Shown: one piece after another, positions 36,896 through 45,194 of the stretch | Layout: every line of letters starts with the position of its first letter | Position numbering within the stretch: the stretch's first letter is position 1 | Origin: Gammaproteobacteria bacterium | GTDB taxonomy: Bacteria > Pseudomonadota > Gammaproteobacteria > Xanthomonadales > SZUA-36 | Length of the DNA stretch: 64,000 bases | Direction: 5' to 3' | Assembly: GCA_021772935.1 (NCBI GenBank) | Contig: JAJFLA010000041.1 | Span: forward strand, 1-64,000 | Position numbers and translations under genes: made by a program | The notes under the pieces: generated by a model | What the model was told of the DNA's origin: nothing | What the model saw: the letters and a program-made list of their open reading frames with translations, nothing else | Database searches by the model: none

Positions 36896-38368
36896 ATGCA
36901 CAACACTGTTCGATTTATCCTGGCAGGCCAGGTAGAAGAGGTACATTACTGCGAAGCTACCCGGACTGTGCTGGAGTTTTTGCGTGAAGACAAGGGCTTA
37001 AAAGGTACAAAAGAGGGCTGCGCGGAAGGTGATTGCGGTGCCTGTACAGTCGTTATCGGCGAACTGCATGACGGGGGTATCCGTTACCGTGCGATTAATT
37101 CCTGTATCCAGTTCCTTCCGACCCTGGATGGTAAGCAACTGCTGAGTGTCGAAGACCTTGCACCAGACGACAATCACGCCATGACTGAACTTCATGCCGT
37201 GCAACAGGCCATGCTGGACCAGCACGGCTCACAATGTGGCTTTTGCACACCAGGTTTCGTCATGTCGTTATTTGCCATGTATCACAATGAGCCTGAGCGT
37301 GATGTAGAGCGTAGCGAAATTGATCTGGGCCTCGCAGGTAATTTATGCCGTTGTACGGGTTATGCACCCATCGTACGGGCCGCTGAGCAGGCCTTGGAAG
37401 CTGACCGTAAAGACCGTTTCACAGACGATGAAAAACACAGCGTTGAGCTATTGAAATCTATCCAGCCTGCCGAAATGCTGGTGATCAAAAGTGAAAATGG
37501 AGCGTTTTATGCGCCTCGCTCGATCAATGAATTGTGTGACTTGCTAGAAAAAAAACCACAAGCCACCATGGTTGCAGGTGCAACAGATGTTGGCTTGTGG
37601 ATTACCAAGCAAAACCGCCAGCTGGACACCGTCATATATCTGGGTGCAGTCACGGAACTAAAACAGATTGAGGAAGATGGCAATTACCTGCATATAGGTG
37701 CAGCGGTTTCTTATACCGATGCAACAGCTTCAGTCAGCACTCATTACCCAGCATTCCTGCCCTTGATCGAACGTATAGGTGCCACCCAGGTACGCAATGC
37801 CGGCACCATCGGTGGCAACATCGCAAATGGCTCCCCAATTGGTGACATGCCACCTGGATTAATCGCCATCGGTGCCAGACTGGTATTGCGAAGCTCACAG
37901 GGTCAACGTGTCATCGATCTTGAGGATTATTTTATCAGCTATGGTAAGCAGAACCTGCAGCCAGGCGAATGTGTTGAGCAGATACTGCTGCCACTGCCTC
38001 CACCGGAACAGATATTTGCCACCTATAAGATATCCAAGCGCCTTGAGCAGGATATTTCCGCCGTTTGCGGCGCCTTTGCCTTGCAACTTAACGATGGAAT
38101 GATCAAGCACGCGCGGGTCTGCTTTGGTGGTATGGCAGAAACCCCAAAACGCGCCGCAGCTTGCGAACAGGCTTTGACTGGCAAAAGCTGGAGCCAGGAC
38201 ACCATCAGCAGGGCCATGCTGGCACTGCCTGAAGATTTCACACCACTAACGGATATGCGTGCGAGTAAGCAGTACCGCATGCAGGTAGCACAAAACCTTT
38301 TGCAACGATTTTATCTGGAACACTCTGCGACGCCCTACCCGATTCGGCTTGGAGTGCGAAATGTCTGA
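36896..38368 (+). CDS. xdhA: Xanthine dehydrogenase small subunit (Fe-S/FAD)
   Basis: A 490-residue subunit. The first [2Fe-2S] domain has CAEGDCGACTVV with a downstream Cys in CIQF; the second has CGFCTPGFVMS and CRCTGYAPI. An FAD-binding domain (about 195 to 365) includes VAGATDVGLWITKQ and NAGTIGGNIANGSPIGD; a CO-dehydrogenase-flavoprotein C-terminal domain ends the chain. It passes electrons from the molybdenum centre of XdhB to NAD+. It overlaps xdhB by 8 bases. Confidence 0.95.
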   Translation: MHNTVRFILAGQVEEVHYCEATRTVLEFLREDKGLKGTKEGCAEGDCGACTVVIGELHDGGIRYRAINSCIQFLPTLDGKQLLSVEDLAPDDNHAMTELHAVQQAMLDQHGSQCGFCTPGFVMSLFAMYHNEPERDVERSEIDLGLAGNLCRCTGYAPIVRAAEQALEADRKDRFTDDEKHSVELLKSIQPAEMLVIKSENGAFYAPRSINELCDLLEKKPQATMVAGATDVGLWITKQNRQLDTVIYLGAVTELKQIEEDGNYLHIGAAVSYTDATASVSTHYPAFLPLIERIGATQVRNAGTIGGNIANGSPIGDMPPGLIAIGARLVLRSSQGQRVIDLEDYFISYGKQNLQPGECVEQILLPLPPPEQIFATYKISKRLEQDISAVCGAFALQLNDGMIKHARVCFGGMAETPKRAAACEQALTGKSWSQDTISRAMLALPEDFTPLTDMRASKQYRMQVAQNLLQRFYLEHSATPYPIRLGVRNV

Positions 38369-40679
38369 TCCAAAACGCACCACCAGGGCGAGACAAAAAA
38401 TTCAAAAGGTATTCTCAAGCATCGCCCACGACAGTGCCCGCAAGCATGTTTCAGGTAAGGCGTTCTACGTCGATGATCTACCGGAGCCAGCCAACCTTCT
38501 GCATTGTTATATTGGAACCAGTGAATTCGCTCATGCGCGAGTCTTGAGCATGGACTTGTCTGCGGTCAATGCATACCCGGGTGTGGTCAGGACCATAACT
38601 GCTGCTGATATCCCCGGTGCTAATGATATCAGCCCGGTACATCTACATGATGAGCCTGTACTGGCTGACAAACTGGTCCAGTTTGTGGGACAGCCGTTGT
38701 TTGCAGTGGTCGCACACAACCGCTCCATCGCCAGACAGGCGGCACAGCTTGCTGTCGTTGAATATGAAGAACTACCAGCCATTCTGGACATCGAAACGGC
38801 ACTGGCCGAAAAATCTTTTGTGCTTGAACCTCACGTCCTGCAACACGGTGACTCACAATCGGCTCTTTCAAAAGCCCCTAACCGGCTTCAAGGTGAGGTT
38901 TCTATTGGTGGCCAGGATCATTTCTACCTCGAAGGTCAGATCTCTATGGCTTTGCCACAAGAGGATGGCGATATACTGGTTCTGACCTCATCCCAGCACC
39001 CATCCGAAGTTCAGCAACTGGTTGCTGGCAGCCTTGGTAAACCAGCTAATGCGGTCACCGTAGAAGTTCGCCGTATGGGTGGTGCTTTTGGTGGCAAAGA
39101 AACCCAGGCAGCCCAATGGGCCATCATTGCTGCAGTCATGGCAGATGCAACAAACCGCCCGGTCAAACTGCGACTGGACCGGGATGACGATATGCGCAGC
39201 ACCGGTAAACGCCATGACTTCCTGATTCGCTACGATGTCGGCTTCGACGCCCAGGGTCTTATTCTCGGAATCGATTTTATGCATGCTGTACATTGTGGGA
39301 TGTCGGCAGATTTGTCCGGACCGATTGCCGATCGGGCCATGTTCCACAGTGACAATGCCTATTATTTGCCGAATGTCAGCATCACCTCATACCGCTGCAA
39401 AACCAATACGGTATCAAATACGGCTTTCAGAGGCTTTGGAGGCCCGCAAGGCATCGTCGGTATTGAGCGGGTTATCGACGCGATTGCACATCGACTTGGA
39501 AAAGACCCACTGGGAATCCGTAAAGTCAATCTGTACGGCCAGGGCATGCGCAATATCACGCCTTACAAAATGATGATCAAGGACAATGTCTTACCAGAGT
39601 TAATCACCGAATTGGAAGCATCATCTGATTACCTTAACAGGCACCGTGATATTGCCAACTTCAATCAGAACAGCCCGGTCATTAAGAAGGGCATCGCCCT
39701 GATACCGACAAAATTTGGTATTTCCTTTACCACCACCTTCCTTAACCAGGCTGGCGCACTGGTGCACGTATACAAAGACGGTAGCGTTCACCTAAATCAT
39801 GGTGGTACGGAGATGGGCCAGGGATTGATGATCAAGATCGCACAGGTAGTGGCTGACGTATTTCAAATCGACCTGGATCAGGTCAAGATCACCGCAACCA
39901 ACACGGGCAAGGTTCCTAATACTTCGGCTACGGCCGCTTCGGCTGGTACCGACATGAATGGCATGGCCGCCAAAGCGGCGGCGCGTAAGATAAAGAAGCG
40001 TCTGATCAAATTCGCCAGTAATCAATTTGCAGTCGAAACGTCTGGTATCCACTTTGTCGATAATTATGTGCAAGCCGGTGAGAATGAAATAGGCTTTGCA
40101 AAACTGGTAGAACAGGCCTGGATGGCGCGTATCTCGCTGTCTGCAACAGGTTTCTACCGCACTCCAAAAATTCATTACAACCCACAAACCTCCAGTGGCC
40201 GGCCTTTTTTGTATTTTGCCTACGGGGCAGCGGTCTCGGAGGTGGAAATAGACTGCCTTAGCGGTGAATCCCGCATTACACGGGTCGACATCCTCTACGA
40301 TGCAGGTCAATCATTAAACCCGGCCATCGACATTGGTCAGATCGAAGGTGGCTTCATTCAGGGTGCGGGCTGGCTGACTTCCGAGCAGGTCTGGTGGGAC
40401 ACTAACGGTCATCTTCGTACCCACGCACCTTCCACCTACAAAATCCCGACTTGCGGTGATATACCGGACATATTTAATGTCAAAATCTGGGAAAAAGGTA
40501 AAAACAGGGAAAAAACCATCCATCGCTCAAAAGCGGTAGGTGAACCACCATTGATGTTGGCAATTTCCGTACACAGCGCGATTAATCAAGCGATAGCCGG
40601 GAAACTGAACGAAAAAAGCCTGCCATCACTCAATACACCGGCAACACCCGAAGCAATTCTCAATTGCCTGTATCGGTGA
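38361..40679 (+). CDS. xdhB: Xanthine dehydrogenase large (molybdopterin) subunit
   Basis: A 772-residue molybdenum hydroxylase subunit oxidising hypoxanthine and xanthine to urate. The start is the ATG at 38361 with GGAG 6 bases upstream; a TTG four codons earlier is less likely. Motifs: GGAFGGKETQAAQWA (Mo-cofactor binding), TAFRGFGGPQG (substrate Arg region), GTEMGQGLMIKIAQ and the C-terminal catalytic Glu in KAVGEPPLMLA. No xdhC, which encodes the cofactor-insertion chaperone, is found in this window. The 3' end runs directly into the repeat cluster. Confidence 0.95.
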   Translation: MSDPKRTTRARQKIQKVFSSIAHDSARKHVSGKAFYVDDLPEPANLLHCYIGTSEFAHARVLSMDLSAVNAYPGVVRTITAADIPGANDISPVHLHDEPVLADKLVQFVGQPLFAVVAHNRSIARQAAQLAVVEYEELPAILDIETALAEKSFVLEPHVLQHGDSQSALSKAPNRLQGEVSIGGQDHFYLEGQISMALPQEDGDILVLTSSQHPSEVQQLVAGSLGKPANAVTVEVRRMGGAFGGKETQAAQWAIIAAVMADATNRPVKLRLDRDDDMRSTGKRHDFLIRYDVGFDAQGLILGIDFMHAVHCGMSADLSGPIADRAMFHSDNAYYLPNVSITSYRCKTNTVSNTAFRGFGGPQGIVGIERVIDAIAHRLGKDPLGIRKVNLYGQGMRNITPYKMMIKDNVLPELITELEASSDYLNRHRDIANFNQNSPVIKKGIALIPTKFGISFTTTFLNQAGALVHVYKDGSVHLNHGGTEMGQGLMIKIAQVVADVFQIDLDQVKITATNTGKVPNTSATAASAGTDMNGMAAKAAARKIKKRLIKFASNQFAVETSGIHFVDNYVQAGENEIGFAKLVEQAWMARISLSATGFYRTPKIHYNPQTSSGRPFLYFAYGAAVSEVEIDCLSGESRITRVDILYDAGQSLNPAIDIGQIEGGFIQGAGWLTSEQVWWDTNGHLRTHAPSTYKIPTCGDIPDIFNVKIWEKGKNREKTIHRSKAVGEPPLMLAISVHSAINQAIAGKLNEKSLPSLNTPATPEAILNCLYR

Positions 40680-40870
40680 GAGGTCAAATTCAAATGCACC
40701 ACAACACAGGGGTCAGATTCAAATGCAACCAACACCAGCCAATAATTGCACAAACTCAGGTGCATTTGAGTCTGACCCCGACAACTTCCGTTCAACACAG
40801 GGGTCAGATTCAAATGCAACCAACACCAGACAATAATTGCACAGTCTCAAGTGCATTTGAGTCTGACCCC
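40680..40870 (+). repeat. Two tandem 71-bp palindromic repeats plus a half unit
   Basis: Units at 40709-40779 and 40800-40870 each have a left arm GGGGTCAGATTCAAATGCA and a right arm TGCATTTGAGTCTGACCCC around a 33-base loop that contains ACACCAG. The unit period is 91 bases. A degenerate left arm (GAGGTCAAATTCAAATGCA) precedes them at 40680-40698, starting at the last base of xdhB. The transcript would fold into two hairpins between xdhB and puuD. Confidence 0.9.
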
Positions 40871-40902
40871 GACAACTTCCCCGACAACTTCGGCAACTGA
40901 CA

Positions 40903-42090
40903 ATGGAAGCACACCTACATATGTGGTTGAACCTGTTGGTTCGCTGGTCGCACCTTATTGTCGGTATCGCCTGGATCGGCGCCTCATTTTATTTCAACTG
41001 GCTTGAGAACCACCTGAACCGGCAAGACCAGGCTGAAGGCACTGCGGGCGATCTTTGGGCCGTGCACGGCGGTGGTTTTTACTATCTGAAAAAATTTGCC
41101 GGTACACCCGGAGAGCTCCCACCTACCCTGCATTGGTTCAAGTGGGAGGCCTATACAACCTGGATCAGCGGTATGGCCATGCTGATCATAGTGTTCTACT
41201 GGAATGCAGAAACTTACATGCTCAACCCCAATGTCACCGGCATAACACCCGTCCTGGCAGTAACTATTGGCATCGGCTCACTGCTGGCCAGTTGGGTTTT
41301 TTATGATGTGTTATGCGGCTCACCAATATCACGTTTCGAATGGTTGACAGGTTTGATGATATTGGCCTGGTTCGTGATACTCGCCTGGAGCCTTAGCACC
41401 TGGCTAAGCGATCGTGCTGCCTATATTCATGTCGGCGCAGCCATTGGCACAGTGATGGTGGCCAACGTTTTTCGAGTCATCATTCCAGGGCAAAAAGACC
41501 TCGTCAATGCGGTCACAGAAAACCGAAAACCCGACCCCAGCAAAGGTCTGAAAGCGTTGCAGCGCTCTAGACACAACAATTATTTCACATTACCCGTGCT
41601 TTTCATCATGATCAGCAGTCATTACCCTGCGACCTACGGTCACGCTTATAACTGGTTGGTACTGATAGTTTTCTCACTGGCAGCCGTGGCCATAAGACAC
41701 TATTTTAATATCCGGCATTTACCGGACTTTAAAGTCTGGCCGTTGATCCTGGCCGGTTTGTTATTGGCTGGCCTGATTATCGCCACCGCACCCGCACCGC
41801 GACCGAGCGCTTCACAAGCTGGTGAACCAATAACAGTGGTTACCATCGGTGAGGCACACGCCATCATCCTGCACCGCTGTGTAAGCTGTCATGCCGCTCA
41901 ACCCGGCTTTGAGGGCTTCACTGCTGCCCCGCTGGGTGTTGAACTCGATAGCCAGCAAAAGCTGTTACAGCACCGCGAACGGGTCTACCAGGTGGTTGCA
42001 ATGTCCCGAACCATGCCCCTGGGCAACCTGACCCGAATGACCGAAGCCGAACGAAACACCATCGCTAACTGGTATCAGGCGTCACGATGA
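40903..42090 (+). CDS. puuD: Membrane urate hydroxylase PuuD with cytochrome c domain
   Basis: A 395-residue inner-membrane protein oxidising urate to 5-hydroxyisourate with electrons delivered to the respiratory chain. The N-terminal part has about eight membrane helices, with LLVRWSHLIVGIAWIGASFYF and the AVHGGGFYYLKKF loop. A cytochrome c domain sits at the C-terminus (about 310 to 395) with the haem motif CVSCH (RCVSCHAAQPGFEG) and a Met ligand candidate in MSRTMPLGN. Two palindromic repeats separate it from xdhB, but it is on the same strand and completes the pathway. Confidence 0.95.
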   Translation: MEAHLHMWLNLLVRWSHLIVGIAWIGASFYFNWLENHLNRQDQAEGTAGDLWAVHGGGFYYLKKFAGTPGELPPTLHWFKWEAYTTWISGMAMLIIVFYWNAETYMLNPNVTGITPVLAVTIGIGSLLASWVFYDVLCGSPISRFEWLTGLMILAWFVILAWSLSTWLSDRAAYIHVGAAIGTVMVANVFRVIIPGQKDLVNAVTENRKPDPSKGLKALQRSRHNNYFTLPVLFIMISSHYPATYGHAYNWLVLIVFSLAAVAIRHYFNIRHLPDFKVWPLILAGLLLAGLIIATAPAPRPSASQAGEPITVVTIGEAHAIILHRCVSCHAAQPGFEGFTAAPLGVELDSQQKLLQHRERVYQVVAMSRTMPLGNLTRMTEAERNTIANWYQASR

Positions 42091-42182
42091 CACCCAGGGG
42101 GCGTCGTGCTGGTGGCAAACCACCCTCCTTGCTAAAAAGCTATTCGCTGGCAACATTGGGTGGAACGTTGGAGTGCATCGTC

Positions 42183-42731
42183 TCAATCCAGCGCACAAAC
42201 CTCATCTGTGCAGCCTGATGCTACCTGCTTGTCGTCTTCGGTAGACTCTCCGGAACTTTTTCTGGTGGCAATCAATGTTGCCAATTCTGCACCCAGCATC
42301 AGATCATCAATGCGTCCAAAACCATGACGCCGGATGATGCCATCTCGATCGATCAACACCAGCGAGGGTGTTCCACGCATCGTATAGTCGCGCATGGTGA
42401 TCGGTTGATAGTCATTGTTACCCGGTGTATCGATGGCAATTGGAAAACTCAGCCGGTATTCGTGTATGAACGCCTTCAGAGCAGTAGGTGTCATGGCATC
42501 GTGGTGCTCGAAAACCGTATGCAAACCAACCACCATCAGGTCATCGTGACTGAACATATCCCACGCCCTTTGCGCCTGCGGTAGTGCATGACTGACACAA
42601 CCAGGACACAACATCTGAAATGCGTGCAACATCACCACCTTGCCGCGCATACTGGCAAGGCTGTAAGGTCCTTGAGTGTTCAGCCATTGATCAACCGACC
42701 ACTCCGGGGCTATGCTTCCATTATTGCTCAT
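42183..42731 (-). CDS. Thioredoxin-fold redox protein (AhpC/TlpA-like)
   Basis: A 182-residue protein. After PEWSVDQWLNTQGPYSLASMRGKVVMLHAFQ comes a CxxC in MLCPGCVSHALPQAQ, then a thioredoxin fold with LMVVGLHTVFEHHD, RGTPSLVLIDRDG (cis-Pro before the strand). This matches TlpA/AhpC-type proteins. No signal peptide is evident, so it is probably cytoplasmic. The start is ATG at 42731; a TTG two codons upstream is possible. It is cotranscribed with the P460-like gene, 6 bases away. Confidence 0.8.
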   Translation of the reverse strand: MSNNGSIAPEWSVDQWLNTQGPYSLASMRGKVVMLHAFQMLCPGCVSHALPQAQRAWDMFSHDDLMVVGLHTVFEHHDAMTPTALKAFIHEYRLSFPIAIDTPGNNDYQPITMRDYTMRGTPSLVLIDRDGIIRRHGFGRIDDLMLGAELATLIATRKSSGESTEDDKQVASGCTDEVCALD

Positions 42732-42737
42732 GTTCAA

Positions 42738-43229
42738 TCAGGGCCTGTACTTGGCGAATACGTAGCTGGACGACGCAACTGCCGTATGGCAACCGTAACA
42801 CGAGCTACCATCACCTGAAACCAGCCGCTTTGTCTTGCTATCGCCCGCAAAACCCTCAAACCCCCAACCGCCGGTACTGGCAAAAGCCTGGGTGTCGCGC
42901 AGCATGACACCGACCAGTTTGCGCGGTCCCTCTGCGATCGCATTACCACCTTCCTGGTACTCTAGTAAATCAAAAACCAAGGTGGCCCCATTTTCATAAT
43001 TATTGGTCTGCTGTCCCTTCATCGCGAGTTCATTTCCGTACACGTGGTGAATACCATGGAATGGGTTTTCCAAGGAGTGACCCGGCAAAATCAACATTGT
43101 CTTCAAATGCTGCCAGCTACGATAGTTTTCAGGATAAGGCACAAGAGTCTTGTCCTCTGCTTGCGCGCCCGACCATGTAAACCCAAAAGAGCCGATTACA
43201 ACGATGGCGATCAGTAATAACTTTTGCAT
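42738..43229 (-). CDS. Cytochrome P460-family periplasmic protein
   Basis: A 163-residue exported protein with a signal peptide (about 1 to 24, ending SGAQAED). The P460-type fold is suggested by YPENYRSWQHLKTM, GNELAMKG, and the C-terminal haem motif CYGCH (SCYGCHTAVASSSYVF). P460 cytochromes detoxify or oxidise hydroxylamine or NO, and related proteins have unknown substrates. It is the first gene of a two-gene leftward operon controlled, by position, by the divergent MarR protein. Confidence 0.78.
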   Translation of the reverse strand: MQKLLLIAIVVIGSFGFTWSGAQAEDKTLVPYPENYRSWQHLKTMLILPGHSLENPFHGIHHVYGNELAMKGQQTNNYENGATLVFDLLEYQEGGNAIAEGPRKLVGVMLRDTQAFASTGGWGFEGFAGDSKTKRLVSGDGSSCYGCHTAVASSSYVFAKYRP

Positions 43230-43255
43230 TTATGTACTCCCTATTTCACATATTG

Positions 43256-43314
43256 TATTGAGTCGATACTTTATTATCGAATGTAACACTTGTCAAGATA
43301 ATATCGAATCAATA
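43256..43314. promoter_or_regulatory. Two 13-bp palindromes: likely MarR operators
   Basis: TATTGAGTCGATA (43256-43268) and TATCGAATCAATA (43302-43314) both fit the palindrome TATYGANTCRATA, with centres 46 bases apart. A half site, TATCGAA, lies between them near 43275. They occupy the 96 bases between the MarR gene and the P460-like gene, so MarR would repress or activate both directions. The symmetry is seen; the binding is inferred. Confidence 0.7.
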
Positions 43315-43325
43315 CTATTGATAAC

Positions 43326-43886
43326 ATGAGTGGGTCAAAACTTAGAAGTTTGGTGGAAAGACTCGGTGGTTTGATTCGTACCGAGCAACGCAGTGCGGGT
43401 CTTGACGACCAATTGCAACCCGTTCATCAGGATGTTCTTCATTATCTCGCGCGCTGTAACCGTTACAGTAATACACCCGCTGCGGTCACCGAGTATCTGC
43501 AGATTACCAAGGGCACAGCATCACAATCCATTCGTGTACTTGAGCGTCGCAAATTCGTTCTGAAGCGGGCAGATAAGCAAGATGGCCGTGTTGTGCGTTT
43601 GCGACTCAGCCTCAGCGGCCAACGTCTGGTGGATAAACTACGGCAACGAGTTTCCTGGCAGTATCTGACTGATGAAATCGGTTCTGCAGATCTGGCCGCC
43701 GGTGAGCTTGCTTTGACCAAAATCCTGAAACACCTTCAACAGCACAATAAATTCAGGTCGTTCGGGCAATGTAATACTTGCCATCACTTTTGCCAGCAAA
43801 GTCCGAATAAATTCAAATGTGGCTTGACCGGAGAAGTCCTGCAACTGGAGGAGACACTGCAGATCTGTCGTGAACACATGGCATGA
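43326..43886 (+). CDS. MarR-family regulator with C-terminal Cys cluster
   Basis: A 186-residue regulator. Residues about 20 to 140 are a MarR winged helix (NTPAAVTEYLQITKGTASQSIRVLER, then KRADKQDGRVVRLRLS). The C-terminal 40 residues hold five cysteines and neighbouring His residues: QCNTCHHFCQQ, KCGLTGEVL, QICREH. This arrangement could bind a metal or Fe-S cluster and sense redox or NO. It is divergent from the P460-like gene across the paired palindromes. No ribosome site is evident before the ATG at 43326. A short DsrC-like ORF overlaps its stop. Confidence 0.85.
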   Translation: MSGSKLRSLVERLGGLIRTEQRSAGLDDQLQPVHQDVLHYLARCNRYSNTPAAVTEYLQITKGTASQSIRVLERRKFVLKRADKQDGRVVRLRLSLSGQRLVDKLRQRVSWQYLTDEIGSADLAAGELALTKILKHLQQHNKFRSFGQCNTCHHFCQQSPNKFKCGLTGEVLQLEETLQICREHMA

Positions 43887-43978
43887 ATTACCAGCCACCA
43901 TTACGCAATGCCGAAGGTTATTTATTCCAACCTGGGGATTGGGACGAAGATATTACATGTGCGCTCGCTAACTGTTGA
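43883..43978 (+). pseudogene. 31-codon N-terminal fragment of a DsrC/TusE-type protein
   Basis: The frame starts with ATGA overlapping the MarR stop and ends at TGA 43976-43978. It encodes NAEGYLFQPGDWDEDITCALA in its centre, matching the start of DsrC/TusE sulfur-relay proteins (pattern (D/N)-x-E-G-Y-L-x6-W-x-E-x3-x-x-A). Full-length members are about 105 to 115 residues; the catalytic C-terminal Cys region is missing. The M14 carboxypeptidase gene begins 13 bases after the stop. It may be a remnant truncated by insertion of the downstream cluster, or a real short peptide. Confidence 0.55.
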
Positions 43979-43991
43979 ATAGGAATTAATA

Positions 43992-45194
43992 ATGAAATTA
44001 CGACCAAGGACCCTGTTCAGCGTCATTGCAGCCATCGGGACGATCATTCTCACCCAGGGCACCTTTGCTGCGACCGCTGGTTTGCCATGCGAGGCACAAG
44101 ATTTCACTATCATTGACGAGTTCAGTTCTGCCCGGAGAGGCTCCTGTACGGCGCTTGTGGACAATCATGTCAGTATTGAGATCATTCCGGAAAACAGCGA
44201 GCCGATTAATGATAGTGCCTGGTATGCATTCAAGCTTGTCCCTAAAGCCCCGGTGGTGGCACGAATCTTAATAAATTATACGGGAGGCCATCATCGCTAC
44301 TGGCCAAAAATCAGTCAAGATGGCCTTAACTGGCTGCCACTGGATGAGCGTTATGTACATGCACATGCCGGCGGCAGGAAGGTTGAACTCCAGGTACCTT
44401 TGGCAGATAAGCCTGTATGGATTGCAGCACAGGAGCTTATTACGTTATCGACCTATCAACACTGGAGTAAGCGGCTCGAAAGGGAGTCGGGCGCAAATTT
44501 GAGCATACTGGGTGAGTCGAAAGGCGGATTTCCAATTCATGTTCTGGATAGTGGGGAATCATCACAGGATGTGATCTTAATCATTGGCAGACAACATCCT
44601 CCCGAGGTTACAGGTGCCATCGCATTCTTTACCTTCGTTGAAACCTTGTTTGGCAGCACTGATCTCGCACAGCAGTTTCGCAAACATTATCGCTTGCTGA
44701 CAATCCCGGTGCTTAACCCGGATGGTGTGCACTATGGACACTGGCGACACAATCTCGGGGGTGTCGATCTGAACCGCGACTGGGGCCCATTCACGCAACC
44801 GGAAACCCGGCTGGTTAAGGCATTTCTGGATCGACTCGAGGGTGAGGGTAAACAGATTCGTTTATTTCTGGATTTTCATTCGACACAAAATAATTTGCTC
44901 TATACACAAAGCGACCAGGAGACGACAATCCCCGCTAACTTTGCCGCCAACTGGTTTTCCAGAGTGCGCCCGAGATTGCAGGACTACTCTTTCCGTCACG
45001 AGCCACGAGCGTTGTCAGACAAGGCGACCGGCAAGAATTATATGTACAGGCGCTATGGCATACCTTCAATAACCTACGAAGTTGGTGATAAAACCGAAGC
45101 CACTGCCACTCAAGTCGCCGCTCAGGTATTTGCCGAGGAAATGATGGTCTTGATGCTGGATGCCAGCGGCTTTGAGGTGCAGAAAGGGCAATGA
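43992..45194 (+). CDS. M14-family zinc carboxypeptidase
   Basis: A 400-residue secreted protein. A signal peptide ends near TFAATAG. An N-terminal beta-rich domain (about 30 to 150; DHVSIEIIPEN, YWPKISQDGLNW) precedes the M14 catalytic domain with zinc ligands in IIGRQHPPEVTGA (H-x-x-E), the DLNRDWGPF substrate motif, His in LDFHSTQNN and catalytic Glu in SITYEVGDKTE. AGGA is 7 bases before the ATG. It overlaps the serine hydrolase gene by 4 bases. It cleaves C-terminal amino acids from peptides; the specificity cannot be read. Confidence 0.9.
   Translation: MKLRPRTLFSVIAAIGTIILTQGTFAATAGLPCEAQDFTIIDEFSSARRGSCTALVDNHVSIEIIPENSEPINDSAWYAFKLVPKAPVVARILINYTGGHHRYWPKISQDGLNWLPLDERYVHAHAGGRKVELQVPLADKPVWIAAQELITLSTYQHWSKRLERESGANLSILGESKGGFPIHVLDSGESSQDVILIIGRQHPPEVTGAIAFFTFVETLFGSTDLAQQFRKHYRLLTIPVLNPDGVHYGHWRHNLGGVDLNRDWGPFTQPETRLVKAFLDRLEGEGKQIRLFLDFHSTQNNLLYTQSDQETTIPANFAANWFSRVRPRLQDYSFRHEPRALSDKATGKNYMYRRYGIPSITYEVGDKTEATATQVAAQVFAEEMMVLMLDASGFEVQKGQ

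Noticed and set aside
40586-40900. Short frames across the repeat array between xdhB and puuD
   Set aside because: They only read through the palindromic units; the same peptides recur wherever the repeat occurs.
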